Source of the DNA: Pseudomonas syringae KCTC 12500
GTDB lineage: Bacteria; Pseudomonadota; Gammaproteobacteria; Pseudomonadales; Pseudomonadaceae
Assembly: GCF_000507185.2 (NCBI RefSeq)
Contig: NZ_AYTM02000002.1
Span: 5,925,501-5,989,500 of the forward strand
Reading direction: 5' to 3'
DNA length: 64,000 bases
In this document: positions 27,701 through 35,619 of the stretch, piece after piece
Position numbering within the stretch: the first letter of the stretch is position 1
Layout: each line of letters opens with the position of its first letter
The notes under the pieces: model-generated
The model's database searches: none
Told to the model about the DNA's origin: nothing
The model's input: the letters and a program-made list of their open reading frames with translations, nothing else
Position numbers and translations under genes: made by a program

Positions 27701-27979
27701 GTACTGGAGGCATGCCGCCTGCGTCTACGGCCGATCCTGATGACCTCGTTCGCCTTCATCATGGGGGTCGTGCCTCTGGTGCTGTCCAGCGGTGCGGGTG
27801 CCGAGATGCGCCATGCGATGGGTGTCGCAGTGTTCTCCGGGATGCTGGGTGTCACGTTCTTCGGCCTGCTGCTGACGCCGGTGTTCTACGTACTTATCCG
27901 TAATTACGTCGAACGCCAGGAGGCCCGCAAGGCCGCCAGGGTAAACAGCCAGCAAAACCTGCCTGCGGAGATGCATTGA
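24788..27979 (+). CDS. mexF: RND efflux transporter, MexF-like
   Basis: A 1063-residue hydrophobe/amphiphile RND pump of the usual length, with 12 expected membrane helices and two large periplasmic loops. It starts MNFSKFFISRPIFAAVLSLL. The proton-relay Asp-Asp pair lies in GIVVDDAIVVVENVE in helix 4. FPGANPKVIGETVASPLEQ and LGTDLDNAQVQVQNRV are standard RND landmarks. It would form trimers that take substrates from the periplasm and inner-membrane leaflet in exchange for protons. It overlaps oprN by one base (TGATG). Confidence 0.95.
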   Translation: MNFSKFFISRPIFAAVLSLLILIAGAISLFQLPISEYPEVVPPTVVVRANFPGANPKVIGETVASPLEQAITGVEGMLYMSSQATADGKLTLTITFALGTDLDNAQVQVQNRVTRSEPKLPEEVTRIGITVDKASPDLTMVVHLTSPDKRYDMLYLSNYAVLNIKDELARLGGVGDVQLFGMGDYSLRVWLDPNKTASRNLTATDVVNAIREQNRQVAAGQLGSPPSPNATSFQMSINTQGRLVSEEEFENVVVRAGADGEITRLKDIARIELGSSQYALRSLLNNQPAVAIPIFQRPGSNAIDISNDVRARMAELKQSFPEGMDYSIVYDPTIFVRGSIEAVIHTLFEALILVVLVVILFLQTWRASIIPLVAVPVSLIGTFAVMHMFGFSLNALSLFGLVLAIGIVVDDAIVVVENVERNIELGLEPVAATHKAMAEVTGPIIATALVLCAVFVPAAFISGLSGQFYKQFALTIAISTVISAFNSLTLSPALAAVLLKGHDAPKDRFSRFLDRMLGSWLFRPFNRFFEKASHGYVGTVARVIRSSGIALLVYAGLMVLTWMGFASTPTGFVPSQDKQYLVAFAQLPDAASLDRTEDVIKRMSELALKQPGVQDAIAFPGLSINGFTNSPNNGVVFVTLKPFDERKDPSLSANAIAGALNGQFASIQEAYMAIFPPPPVQGLGTIGGFRLQIEDRGNLGYDELYKETQNIIAKSRSVPELAGLFTSYTVNVPQVDAAIDREKAKTHGVAVSDIFDTLQVYLGSLYANDFNRFGRTYQVNVQAEQQFRQDADQIGQLKVRNNLGEMIPLATFVKVSDTAGPDRVMHYNGFITAEINGAAAPGYSSGQAQAAVEKLLREELPTGMIYEWTDLTYQQILSGNTALFVFPLCVLLAFLVLAAQYESWSLPLAVILIVPMTLLSAIAGVMIAGSDNNIFTQIGLIVLVGLACKNAILIVEFAKDKQAEGMSPLDAVLEACRLRLRPILMTSFAFIMGVVPLVLSSGAGAEMRHAMGVAVFSGMLGVTFFGLLLTPVFYVLIRNYVERQEARKAARVNSQQNLPAEMH

Positions 27980-29376
27980 TGAGCGCGTACAAAGTCTTCA
28001 TCCCGAGCCTGCTGGTCATGGCACTGGCGGCCTGCGCCGTGGGCCCCGACTACCGGGCACCGGTTACGGCGCCAGCGAAACTGGCGTCCGCCGCCCAGGG
28101 CAGCTATGACCGCAGCAAAGTGGACAGAGCCTGGTGGCAGCAGTTCGAGGACCCGACCCTCAATAAACTGGTAGCCAGGTCACTGGACGGCAACCGCGAT
28201 CTGCGCGTCGCCTTCGCCCGGCTCAAGTCGGCGCGAGCCATTCGCGATGACGTCGCCAACGATGTGATGCCAGTGGTGACCAGCCGCGCCAGCAGTGACA
28301 TCGGCAAGGGTCAGCAACCCGGCATCACCGAGCGCCGAGTCAACAGCGAGCGCTACGACCTGGGCCTGGACATGGCCTGGGAAGTGGACTTGTTCGGGCG
28401 CATCCAGCGCCAGCTGGAAGCCAGCGACGCCGATCAGGAAGCTGCAGAGGCCAACCTCTATCAGCTTCAGGTCACCCTGATTGCCGAGGTGGTCGACGCC
28501 TACGGCCAACTGCGCGGCGCACAGCTACGAGAAGCCATTGCCCGCGACAACCTGAAAAATCAGCAGAGTTCTCAGGACGTGACCACGCAACTGCGGGATG
28601 CGGGTGTGGGCAATGAGCTGGATGTGGTGCGTGCAGAGGCACGACTGGCCGCTGTCGAAGCGACCGTTCCGCAGTTGCAGGCCGAGCAGGCTCGCCAACG
28701 CAACCGCATCGCCACGTTATTGGGTGAGCGTCCGGAAAACCTCAGCGTCGACTTGAGCCCTAGCAAACTGCCGGCCATCGCCAAGGCCTTGCCGATTGGC
28801 GACCCTACGCAAGTGTTGCGCAATCGGCCGGACATCCGTGCAGCCGAGCGACAACTCGCTGCATCGACCGCACGTATCGGCGTTGCGACTGCCGATCTGT
28901 TCCCAAGGGTCAGCCTGAGCGGTTTTCTGGGCTTTACCGCCGGACGCGGCTCGCAGATCGGTTCGTCAGCGGCCAGAGCCTGGTCGCTGGGCCCGAGCAT
29001 CACCTGGGCAGCCTTCGATCTGGGCAGCGTCCGGGCGCAGATTCGCAGTGCCGACGCCGATGCCGAGGGCGCACTGGCCAACTATGAGCAGCAAGTGCTG
29101 CTCGCGCTGGAAGAGTCGGAGAACGCGTTCAGCGATTACGACAAACGCCAGCAGCGGTTAGTCTCGCTGATGCGCCAGAGCGATGCGAGTCGCTCGGCGG
29201 CCAGACTGGCCTCGGTGCAATATCGTGAAGGCACGGCGGACTTTCTGGTCCTGCTGGATGCCGAGCGCGAGCGTCTGGCGGCCGAGGACGCTCAGGCGCA
29301 GGCAGAAATCGAGCTGTACCATGGCATTGTGGCTATCTACAAGGCACTGGGTGGTGGCTGGCAACCTCAGGCCTGA
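27979..29376 (+). CDS. oprN: Outer-membrane efflux channel, OprN-like
   Basis: A 465-residue TolC-family lipoprotein. The signal ends VMALAAC with the lipidated Cys19, followed by AVGPDYRAP, the common N-terminus of OprM/OprN proteins. Two repeats of an outer-membrane efflux domain contain the alpha-helical barrel segments (for example VRAEARLAAVEATVPQLQAEQ). The ATG at 27979 overlaps the mexF stop; a TTG three bases upstream is less likely. It forms the trimeric exit duct of the pump. A strong terminator follows. Confidence 0.92.
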   Translation: MSAYKVFIPSLLVMALAACAVGPDYRAPVTAPAKLASAAQGSYDRSKVDRAWWQQFEDPTLNKLVARSLDGNRDLRVAFARLKSARAIRDDVANDVMPVVTSRASSDIGKGQQPGITERRVNSERYDLGLDMAWEVDLFGRIQRQLEASDADQEAAEANLYQLQVTLIAEVVDAYGQLRGAQLREAIARDNLKNQQSSQDVTTQLRDAGVGNELDVVRAEARLAAVEATVPQLQAEQARQRNRIATLLGERPENLSVDLSPSKLPAIAKALPIGDPTQVLRNRPDIRAAERQLAASTARIGVATADLFPRVSLSGFLGFTAGRGSQIGSSAARAWSLGPSITWAAFDLGSVRAQIRSADADAEGALANYEQQVLLALEESENAFSDYDKRQQRLVSLMRQSDASRSAARLASVQYREGTADFLVLLDAERERLAAEDAQAQAEIELYHGIVAIYKALGGGWQPQA

Positions 29377-29397
29377 ACCTGAAAAGCCGGTAAACCC

Positions 29398-29431
29398 GCC
29401 CCGCGTCCGATCAGGCCGCGGGGCTTTTTTT
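29398..29431 (+). terminator. Terminator of mexEF-oprN
   Basis: An 8-base GC stem GCCCCGCG / CGCGGGGC with an 11-base loop is followed by seven Ts, 22 bases after the oprN stop codon. Confidence 0.9.
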
Positions 29432-29518
29432 GCCTGAAACCCGGCTGCATCATGATTGCCGTTTGACAGCTGCCAGCCACTCCCCGAAGCTGCAACCCGT
29501 CAAGCATTGGAAATCGAT

Positions 29519-30613
29519 ATGCCCAGACTTTCTACCACGGGGTTATCGCCTCAACCCACTTCTCGACGTCGCTGGCTGATCGGCGCAGCGGCTGCAGCGC
29601 TTTTGGTGCTTTCGCTGGTTTTCTGGTGGTGGCGCATGCCCATCCAGACCGCTCCCGTGAAGCTGAGTCATACCTATGCGCAGGCGTTGGAACAGGCACA
29701 TGACGGCAAACCGGGTGCCGCGCGCGTGCTGTATCAACAACTGGCTCGTACTGACCTGTCTGACACGCAACGCATCAGCCTGCTCGCCGAACTGAGCGAT
29801 TATCCAAGCCCCCAGGCCCTCAAGTTGCTCGACGCTGCGCTGAGTAACCCGTCCGCTCAAGTGCGCGAAGCGGCGATCGATGTCAGCGTCAGGCTAGTCT
29901 CCAACAGCCAGCGCAGTCTGTTGCTCGGCCCGTTGCTGGATGACGCCGAACAATCCGTCAGGTTTCGCGCCACCAGCGCCCTGCTCGGCCTATCACCTGA
30001 TGAGCTGGGCCTGTACTTTGCCGTTCTGCAGCAAAGTGCCGAGGCGTTTCAGGAATCACTCAAGAGCCAGCCGCAAAGCGCACAAAACCAGCTGCAACTG
30101 GCCAGGCTGTATCTGCAGACTGGCGATCTGGAGCCCGCGCTCACGGCACTGCAGCGGGCAACCGCGCTGGACCCGGGCAATATCGAAGCAGCGCTGGCGC
30201 ACATTGAATTACTGGACCGCAAGGGCCAGGCCGAGCAGGCACGCGGCCTTTTCGCACAGTTGCTGGAGCACAACCCTGGCTCGTCCATGCTCCAGCACGC
30301 ACTGGGCATGTGGCTGCTGAACCACGGCCAGGCGGAATTCGCCGTGCTCAGCCTGGCCAAGGCCACGGAACTGGCACCCGATAACAACGACTATCGCTAT
30401 GACCTGGCGGTTGCACTGCACTCGTTGAACGAGCTCGAAGCGGCACAGCGCCAGTTGACCCAGATCGTTCAGAACCAGCCCGCAAATCGCAAGGCCAGGG
30501 TGCTGCTGATCCAGTACTGGAAAGAGAACGGTCAGTTGCAGAACGTGCAGATTCTGCTGGCCGAGCTCGAGCAGCAGAACCCGGATGACCCTGTGCTGCA
30601 ACAGGGGTTGTAG
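29519..30613 (+). CDS. Membrane-anchored tetratricopeptide-repeat protein
   Basis: A 364-residue protein with a single N-terminal membrane helix at about residues 20-40 (GAAAAALLVLSLVFWWW). Residues 55-165 form short helical pairs reminiscent of HEAT repeats (ALKLLDAALSNPSAQVREAAI). At least four TPR units follow in residues 180-360, such as NQLQLARLYLQTGDLEPALTAL and ALGMWLLNHGQAEFAVLSL. The bulk would lie in the periplasm. TPR proteins act as assembly scaffolds. The ATG at 29519 is chosen because the preceding 21 residues are not signal-like. It has its own position after the oprN terminator, so it need not be an efflux component. Confidence 0.8.
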   Translation: MPRLSTTGLSPQPTSRRRWLIGAAAAALLVLSLVFWWWRMPIQTAPVKLSHTYAQALEQAHDGKPGAARVLYQQLARTDLSDTQRISLLAELSDYPSPQALKLLDAALSNPSAQVREAAIDVSVRLVSNSQRSLLLGPLLDDAEQSVRFRATSALLGLSPDELGLYFAVLQQSAEAFQESLKSQPQSAQNQLQLARLYLQTGDLEPALTALQRATALDPGNIEAALAHIELLDRKGQAEQARGLFAQLLEHNPGSSMLQHALGMWLLNHGQAEFAVLSLAKATELAPDNNDYRYDLAVALHSLNELEAAQRQLTQIVQNQPANRKARVLLIQYWKENGQLQNVQILLAELEQQNPDDPVLQQGL

Positions 30614-31099
30614 GGTCAAAAACGCAACGTGGATACGGGCGAAAGGCCATCTTTGAGTGGTCCACGCGCCTTTCAGCACGTGGCCTTCAGACATTCCCTC
30701 CATTTCCTCATCCGACACTCCTTTTGCCTGTCGGATATTTCTTTTTCCAAGCCATTCACTCTCTCATGGCACGTTTTCCATCCGTGGCTAATATCGGAAA
30801 TAACTTACAACGCCCCTCTGCCTACAACACGGACATCATCCCCTATATCCAACATCGTCTCCCTGCGCCATTTAACGAATTTGTGAAAGGCTATTTTCTA
30901 ACTGGAAAAAAAAGTGCATCATTTGCGGGCGACTGAGTTATAAATACCCTCTATCTGCACAACGACAAGCCGCAAAGGCCAAGTTTCAGCATAGAAACCG
31001 CAGGTATCGGGCACCCTCGAGTGAGCGAATCGACCTATCAGTTTTGTCTCATCGCTTTATAGGGCTGACAACAGCCATTACATTGTTGGAGTATATTAA
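30614..31099. promoter_or_regulatory. Promoter-bearing gap upstream of the MvaU-like gene
   Basis: 486 bases without a convincing gene. The left part is pyrimidine-rich. The right part has a -10-like TATAAA at 30939-30944 about 155 bases before the downstream start codon, suggesting a long 5' leader for the silencer gene. No small gene or terminator stands out. Confidence 0.4.
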
Positions 31100-31462
31100 T
31101 TGTCCAGACTTGCCGAGTTTCGAGCAGCAGAGAAAGCCCTTCAGGAACAGCTTGCACAGCTGGAATCGTTGAAGAATGACGCCGGATTGAAGAAGGAGAT
31201 CGAATTCGAGCAAAAGCTCCAGGACCTGATGGGCACCTACGGTAAAAGCCTGCGTGACATCATCGCAATCCTTGACCCTTCGAGTGCAACCTCGCTGGTT
31301 GCACCCGCAGGGCCAAAGCGTCGCCGTGCACGCGTGGTCAAGGTTTACCAGAACCCGCATACCGGCGAGCTGATTGAAACCAAGGGCGGCAACCATCGCG
31401 GCCTCAAGGCATGGAAAGAGCAATACGGTGTAGACACTGTTGATTCATGGCTGCGTGCCTGA
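31100..31462 (+). CDS. mvaU: H-NS-type silencer, MvaT/MvaU family
   Basis: A 120-residue nucleoid protein. It starts at a TTG with GGAG 9 bases upstream, giving an N-terminus (LSRLAEFRAAEKALQEQLAQL) that closely follows Pseudomonas MvaU. Residues 1-60 form the coiled-coil dimerisation region. Residues about 80-120 form the DNA-binding domain with KVYQNPHTGELIETKGGNHRGLKAWK, which inserts into AT-rich minor grooves. The family silences horizontally acquired and AT-rich DNA. The paralogue MvaT is the alternative name; the N-terminal sequence favours MvaU. Confidence 0.9.
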   Translation: MSRLAEFRAAEKALQEQLAQLESLKNDAGLKKEIEFEQKLQDLMGTYGKSLRDIIAILDPSSATSLVAPAGPKRRRARVVKVYQNPHTGELIETKGGNHRGLKAWKEQYGVDTVDSWLRA

Positions 31463-31740
31463 TTGCAAGTTGTCACTTGAAGCCCTGCACTTGCAGGGCT
31501 TTTTTATCTTCGTCACTGCAGCTCTTCACCTGCGTACTGCAGGGCTGTGCTCAGGCGTCATCACACAGTACCTGTCGATCCGCAGCGGAAATTCATATAC
31601 ATGATTAGGTGGACTGCCCGGTTCGTATACTTCAATGCAGCGTGTAAATGCCGCGAGAATAATGACGTCAATAAATCCGGATTATGCGATTCAGCACACA
31701 GTTACAAACCTGAACAGTTCCTGAAGTGCGTAGAGTAATT
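31463..31740. other. Gap after mvaU
   Basis: Apart from the terminator at 31483-31505, this stretch contains a second copy of the CTGCAGGGC-like segment near 31537-31546 and no gene that I can support. Confidence 0.4.
31483..31505 (+). terminator. Terminator of the MvaU-like gene
   Basis: A perfect 8-base stem GCCCTGCA / TGCAGGGC with a two-base loop is followed by TTTTTA, 20 bases after the stop codon. Confidence 0.9.
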
Positions 31741-31917
31741 ATTCAGTTTGACCGCGTGATGAGATACATCACTATTTGTTTCTCAATGATTCGTCGCGCT
31801 GAAACGCATCGATTGCGCAACACAGCGCAGCTTCACACTTTTTTCACATGGACTCTCGGATGATGAAGACCGCTAAAGGAATAGCGCCCCATGCCCGCCT
31901 CGGCGGGCTTCTTTTTG
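31741..31917 (+). ncRNA. Candidate orphan small RNA
   Basis: A strong plus-strand terminator (stem GCCCGCC / GGCGGGC at 31893-31908, then TTCTTTTTG) stands 390 bases after the mvaU terminator with no gene between. Just upstream is a hairpin CGCTA-AAGGAA-TAGCG (31871-31886) showing a GGA in its loop. A -35-like TTGACC (31748-31753) is followed at 17 bases by a weak ACTATT, with a perfect inverted repeat GTGATG-AGATA-CATCAC (31756-31772) in the spacer. A transcript of about 130 bases is inferred. It could instead be a 3' remnant, or the terminator may simply protect the minus-strand gene. It lacks the dense GGA repeats of RsmX/Y/Z. Confidence 0.4.
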
Positions 31918-31935
31918 TCTGCGAAAAGGCAGATG

Positions 31936-32493
31936 TCACTGCGTAACGTCCAGACGCAGACTCTCACGAATACGCAGTGCCTCATCCTTGTTGCTCGCAT
32001 AGCCGTCTGCCGATCCCGCGTAGGACAATGACCAGGCCAGATCCTTGCTGGCGGCCGCGACCAGTGTCTGGGTCAACACGTGCACACCATTCTGAGTAAT
32101 GGTGCAGGTGGTTTCGAGCGCGGGCACCACGCTAAGCCGACTTTCACGGACATGCGTGCAGACGCTCTGCAACCCACTGCGGGCAAAATTGACCTGAACC
32201 GACTTACGCATTTCCAGCAGAACGCCCTGGACATTGACGTCATGTCCCGGCGCCAGCCGCGTTTGGGTGAGCTCCATGACCATCAGCGGATTTCCACTTT
32301 GATCGTTTTTCACCGCGCGCTGTCTGACCTGCACGGACGGTTGAACGGGCTCGCCCGACTCGGTCGGTATCGACTCGACCTCCCAGCCTGCGGGCCAGAC
32401 GATCATTGCATCGGCGGCATGGACCTGAGCAGTGCTCAGCAGTAGGAACAGGCACAGGCTTGGCACGGAGCGTCGGTAGTGCGAAAGGATCAT
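31936..32493 (-). CDS. Exported DUF4946-type protein
   Basis: A 185-residue protein with a Sec signal peptide (SLCLFLLLSTAQVHA, cleavage after about residue 26) and a single folded domain. WPAGWEVES near the mature N-terminus and LAWSLSYAGSADGYASNKDEALRIRESLRLD at the C-terminus resemble the DUF4946 family, found mainly in Pseudomonas. The ATG at 32493 begins the signal; the extra 31 residues of the longer frame do not fit. Two cysteines in the mature protein may form a disulfide. The function is unknown. Confidence 0.75.
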   Translation of the reverse strand: MILSHYRRSVPSLCLFLLLSTAQVHAADAMIVWPAGWEVESIPTESGEPVQPSVQVRQRAVKNDQSGNPLMVMELTQTRLAPGHDVNVQGVLLEMRKSVQVNFARSGLQSVCTHVRESRLSVVPALETTCTITQNGVHVLTQTLVAAASKDLAWSLSYAGSADGYASNKDEALRIRESLRLDVTQ

Positions 32494-32644
32494 GATCGGG
32501 TCGCCAAAACGGTTGACCGGAAATTCTGAGCCTGTTGTCGGCATCGAGCAAGGCCGACGCGACGTTATACGCGCCGGGTTTGGCACTGCCTGCCCTGCCC
32601 CGTATCATTTGGCATTATTTGTACATTCTGTTGGAGACACATTG

Positions 32645-33166
32645 ATGAGCTTGCACGAACTCAACACACTACCGGGCGTCACAGCCAATCCTGAAGCGGC
32701 CACCCGGCAGTTTGTGTTCAACCACACCATGCTGCGCGTCAAGGACATCACCAAATCGCTGGATTTCTATACCCGCGTACTGGGCTTCAGCCTGGTAGAG
32801 AAACGTGACTTCCCGGAAGCCGAATTCAGCCTGTACTTTCTGGCGCTGGTCGACAAGGCACAGATCCCGGAAGACGACGCTGCCCGCAACGAATGGATGA
32901 AGTCGATCCCCGGCATTCTGGAGTTGACCCACAACCACGGTACCGAAAGCGATGCCACCGCGTCGTACCACAACGGTAACAGCGACCCGCGCGGCTTTGG
33001 CCATATCTGCGTGTCGGTGCCGGACGTGAAGGTCGCCTGCGAGCGATTCGAAAGCCTGGGCGTCGACTTTCAGAAGCGCCTGTCCGATGGCCGCATGAAC
33101 AGCCTGGCCTTTATCAAGGACCCGGACGGCTACTGGGTGGAGATCATCCAGCCAACGCCGCTCTGA
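32645..33166 (+). CDS. gloA: Lactoylglutathione lyase (glyoxalase I)
   Basis: A 173-residue glyoxalase I that converts the methylglyoxal-glutathione hemithioacetal to S-lactoylglutathione. The four metal ligands can be read as His27, Glu93, His120 and Glu166. The protein is longer than the E. coli enzyme (about 135 residues) and carries the extra loops (residues 70-90 and 100-118, for example NGNSDPRGFGH) of the zinc-type enzymes of eukaryotes and of one Pseudomonas isoform. The ATG at 32645 follows GGAGACACATTG. It is a single gene ending in a terminator shared with ahpF. Confidence 0.93.
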   Translation: MSLHELNTLPGVTANPEAATRQFVFNHTMLRVKDITKSLDFYTRVLGFSLVEKRDFPEAEFSLYFLALVDKAQIPEDDAARNEWMKSIPGILELTHNHGTESDATASYHNGNSDPRGFGHICVSVPDVKVACERFESLGVDFQKRLSDGRMNSLAFIKDPDGYWVEIIQPTPL

Positions 33167-33210
33167 GACCGCGGTGATCGCTCCGGCAAGGAGCGACCCG
33201 CATAGAAAGC

Positions 33211-33243
33211 AAAAAGCCCCGTGATCGCTCACGGGGCTTTTTG
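33211..33243. terminator. Bidirectional terminator between gloA and ahpF
   Basis: A perfect 9-base stem GCCCCGTGA / TCACGGGGC with the loop TCGC is flanked by AAAAA on the left and TTTTTTG on the right, so it works for both convergent genes. Confidence 0.93.
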
Positions 33244-33258
33244 TTTACTGCTGTCCGA

Positions 33259-34821
33259 TCAGGCCGGTGCGGAGGTACGGATCAGATGGTCAAAGGCGCT
33301 CAGGGAGGCCTTGGCACCTTCGCCCAGGGCAATGATGATCTGCTTGTACGGTGCGACCGTTACGTCACCAGCAGCGAAGATACCCGGCACCGAGGTTTCA
33401 CCACGGGAATCGACCACGATCTCGCCACGCGGCGACAGCTCAATGGCACCTTTGAGCCATTCACTGTTAGGCAGCAGGCCGATCTGCACGAAGATACCTT
33501 CGAGCGGCACGGTGATCTCTTCGCCTGTAGTGCGGTTCTTGTAGCGCAGTCCGTTGACCTTCTGCTCATCACCGGTCACTTCAGTGGTTTGCGCACTGGT
33601 GATCACAGTCACGTTCGGCAGGCTGTGCAACTTGCGCTGCAGCACCGCGTCGGCACGCAACTGCACGTCGAACTCCAGCAGTGTCACGTGAGACACGATA
33701 CCCGCCAGGTCGATTGCAGCCTCGACGCCCGAGTTACCACCACCGATGACAGCGACGCGCTTGCCTTTGAACAGAGGACCGTCGCAATGCGGGCAATAAG
33801 CCACACCCTTGTTACGGTACTGCTGCTCACCCGGCACGTTCATCTCCCTCCAGCGTGCGCCAGTGGCAAGGATCAGTGTCTTGGCCTTGAGGCTGGCACC
33901 GCTGGCAAACTTCACTTCGTGCAACTCGCCAGCTGCGCCAGGAATCAGCTTGTCGGCACGCTGCAGGTTCATGATGTCGACTTCGTACTGCTTGACGTGC
34001 TCTTCAAGCGCCACAGCCAGCTTCGGCCCCTCGGTATGCTGTACCGAGATGAAGTTCTCGATGGCCATGGTGTCCAGCACCTGACCGCCGAAACGCTCGG
34101 CGGCAACACCGGTGCGGATGCCTTTGCGGGCAGCGTAGACGGCCGCCGCAGAACCAGCCGGGCCACCGCCCACGACCAGCACATCGAAGGCCTGCTTGGC
34201 GTTGAGTTTTTCCGCCTGACGCGCACCGGCGCCAGTGTCGATCTTGGCCAGAATCTCTTCCAGCCCCATGCGGCCCTGACCGAACAACTCACCGTTCAGA
34301 TAGATGCTCGGCACCGACATGATCTTGCGATCGGTCACTTCGTCCTGGAACAGCGCACCGTCGATAGCGACGTGCTTGATACCAGGGTTCAACACTGCCA
34401 TCAGGTTCAATGCCTGGACGACGTCCGGGCAGTTCTGGCAGGACTGCGAGAAATAGGTTTCGAAATGGAATTCGCCCTCAAGCGCGCGAACCTGTTCGAT
34501 GGTTTCCGCACTGACCTTGGGTGGATAGCCGCCGACTTGCAGCAGCGCCAGGACCAGCGAGGTGAATTCGTGACCCATGGGGATACCGGCAAAACGCAGG
34601 CTGATATCGTGGCCAGGGCTGCTCAGCGAGAACGACGGAGTACGTGCGTCGGTACCGCTGTCATTCAGGGTGACGTCCTTGGAAACGCTGATCACATCAT
34701 TGAGCAGTGCGAGCATTTCCTGAGACTTCGCGCCGTCATCAAGGGACGCGACGATCTCGATGGGGCGAGTAACCCGCTCCAGATAGGATTTCAACTGGGC
34801 TTTAAGATTGGCGTCCAACAT
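33259..34821 (-). CDS. ahpF: Alkyl hydroperoxide reductase subunit F
   Basis: A 520-residue flavoprotein that passes electrons from NADH to AhpC. Residues 1-200 are the double-thioredoxin-fold N-terminal domain with the redox pair CQNC (Cys128, Cys131). The remainder is a thioredoxin-reductase-like body with FAD-binding [16 protein letters not shown], the catalytic pair CPHC, and NAD-binding [12 protein letters not shown]. The length matches E. coli AhpF. It lies 124 bases after ahpC on the same strand, separated by a hairpin, so ahpF is probably expressed below ahpC. Confidence 0.97.
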   Translation of the reverse strand: MLDANLKAQLKSYLERVTRPIEIVASLDDGAKSQEMLALLNDVISVSKDVTLNDSGTDARTPSFSLSSPGHDISLRFAGIPMGHEFTSLVLALLQVGGYPPKVSAETIEQVRALEGEFHFETYFSQSCQNCPDVVQALNLMAVLNPGIKHVAIDGALFQDEVTDRKIMSVPSIYLNGELFGQGRMGLEEILAKIDTGAGARQAEKLNAKQAFDVLVVGGGPAGSAAAVYAARKGIRTGVAAERFGGQVLDTMAIENFISVQHTEGPKLAVALEEHVKQYEVDIMNLQRADKLIPGAAGELHEVKFASGASLKAKTLILATGARWREMNVPGEQQYRNKGVAYCPHCDGPLFKGKRVAVIGGGNSGVEAAIDLAGIVSHVTLLEFDVQLRADAVLQRKLHSLPNVTVITSAQTTEVTGDEQKVNGLRYKNRTTGEEITVPLEGIFVQIGLLPNSEWLKGAIELSPRGEIVVDSRGETSVPGIFAAGDVTVAPYKQIIIALGEGAKASLSAFDHLIRTSAPA

Positions 34822-34856
34822 GTGGCGGCTTCCTGTTTACAAAGGGTAGAAATAAC

Positions 34857-34889
34857 AACGCCCAGGCGATTACCGCCCGGGCGTTTTTT
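34857..34889. terminator. Intercistronic hairpin between ahpC and ahpF
   Basis: A 12-base stem with one mismatch (AACGCCCAGGCG / CGCCCGGGCGTT, loop ATTAC). The plus-strand side ends in six Ts. The minus-strand side, in the direction of ahpC to ahpF, ends in the weaker GTTGTTATTTC. It probably acts as a partial terminator that lowers ahpF transcription. Confidence 0.65.
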
Positions 34890-34945
34890 GGGGCGATGCG
34901 GTTTACTTGCTCAAGAGCTCAACGCCCCTAGCCGATTCATGCGAC

Positions 34946-35509
34946 TCAGATCTTGCCAACCAGGTCCAGGGACGGAGCCAGAGTAGCTTCGCCTTCTTTC
35001 CACTTGGCTGGGCAGACTTCGCCCGGGTGAGCGGCAACGTACTGAGCAGCCTTGATCTTGCGCAGCAGCTCGGAAGCGTCACGGCCAACACCGCCGTCGT
35101 TCAGCTCGACGATTTTGATCTGACCTTCAGGGTTGATCACGAAAGTACCGCGATCTGCCAGCCCGGCTTCTTCGATCAGCACGTCGAAGTTGCGGGAGAT
35201 GGTCAGGGTCGGGTCACCGATCATGGTGTACTGGATCTTGCCGATCGCTGGCGAGGTGTTGTGCCATGCAGCGTGGGCGAAGTGGGTGTCAGTCGAAACG
35301 CTGTAGATTTCAACGCCCAGCTTCTTGAACTCTTCGTAGTTGTCAGCCAAGTCTTCCAGCTCGGTCGGGCATACGAAGGTGAAGTCGGCCGGATAGAAGA
35401 ATACGACAGACCACTTGCCTTTGAAGTCAGCGTCCGAGACGTCAACGAAAGCGCCGTTCTTGAATGCGGTAGCCTTGAACGGTTTTACCTGGCTGTTGAT
35501 GATAGGCAT
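34946..35509 (-). CDS. ahpC: Alkyl hydroperoxide reductase subunit C (peroxiredoxin)
   Basis: A 187-residue typical two-Cys peroxiredoxin. The peroxidatic Cys47 is in [13 protein letters not shown] and the resolving Cys166 in [10 protein letters not shown]. It reduces hydrogen peroxide, organic peroxides and peroxynitrite as a decamer of dimers and is recycled by AhpF. AGGAG lies just upstream of the ATG at 35509. In related bacteria it is controlled by OxyR, but I see no convincing four-part OxyR site in the 110 bases upstream. Confidence 0.97.
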   Translation of the reverse strand: MPIINSQVKPFKATAFKNGAFVDVSDADFKGKWSVVFFYPADFTFVCPTELEDLADNYEEFKKLGVEIYSVSTDTHFAHAAWHNTSPAIGKIQYTMIGDPTLTISRNFDVLIEEAGLADRGTFVINPEGQIKIVELNDGGVGRDASELLRKIKAAQYVAAHPGEVCPAKWKEGEATLAPSLDLVGKI

Positions 35510-35619
35510 CGGTATATCTCCTGATGGGTTGGATGGGTTGTGAATTCGATGGAGTGAAGCTTACGCATGATCGATGACAATCGCTCATTGGCAAACCTGA
35601 TGTCACTGATTGCTTTTCA

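Noticed and set aside
31547..31738. A 63-codon frame between mvaU and the candidate small RNA
   Set aside because: No ribosome-binding site, odd composition and no family resemblance.
31741..31917. Annotation of the orphan transcript as RsmX/RsmY/RsmZ
   Set aside because: Only two A-N-GGA motifs are present and there is no GacA upstream box (TGTAAG...CTTACA).
33241..34986. A 581-codon plus-strand frame across ahpF
   Set aside because: Long antisense frames are common in high-GC coding DNA; the minus strand encodes an unmistakable AhpF.
35510..35619. OxyR-binding site upstream of ahpC
   Set aside because: I looked for the four-part ATAG-like pattern with 10-base spacing and found no convincing match.
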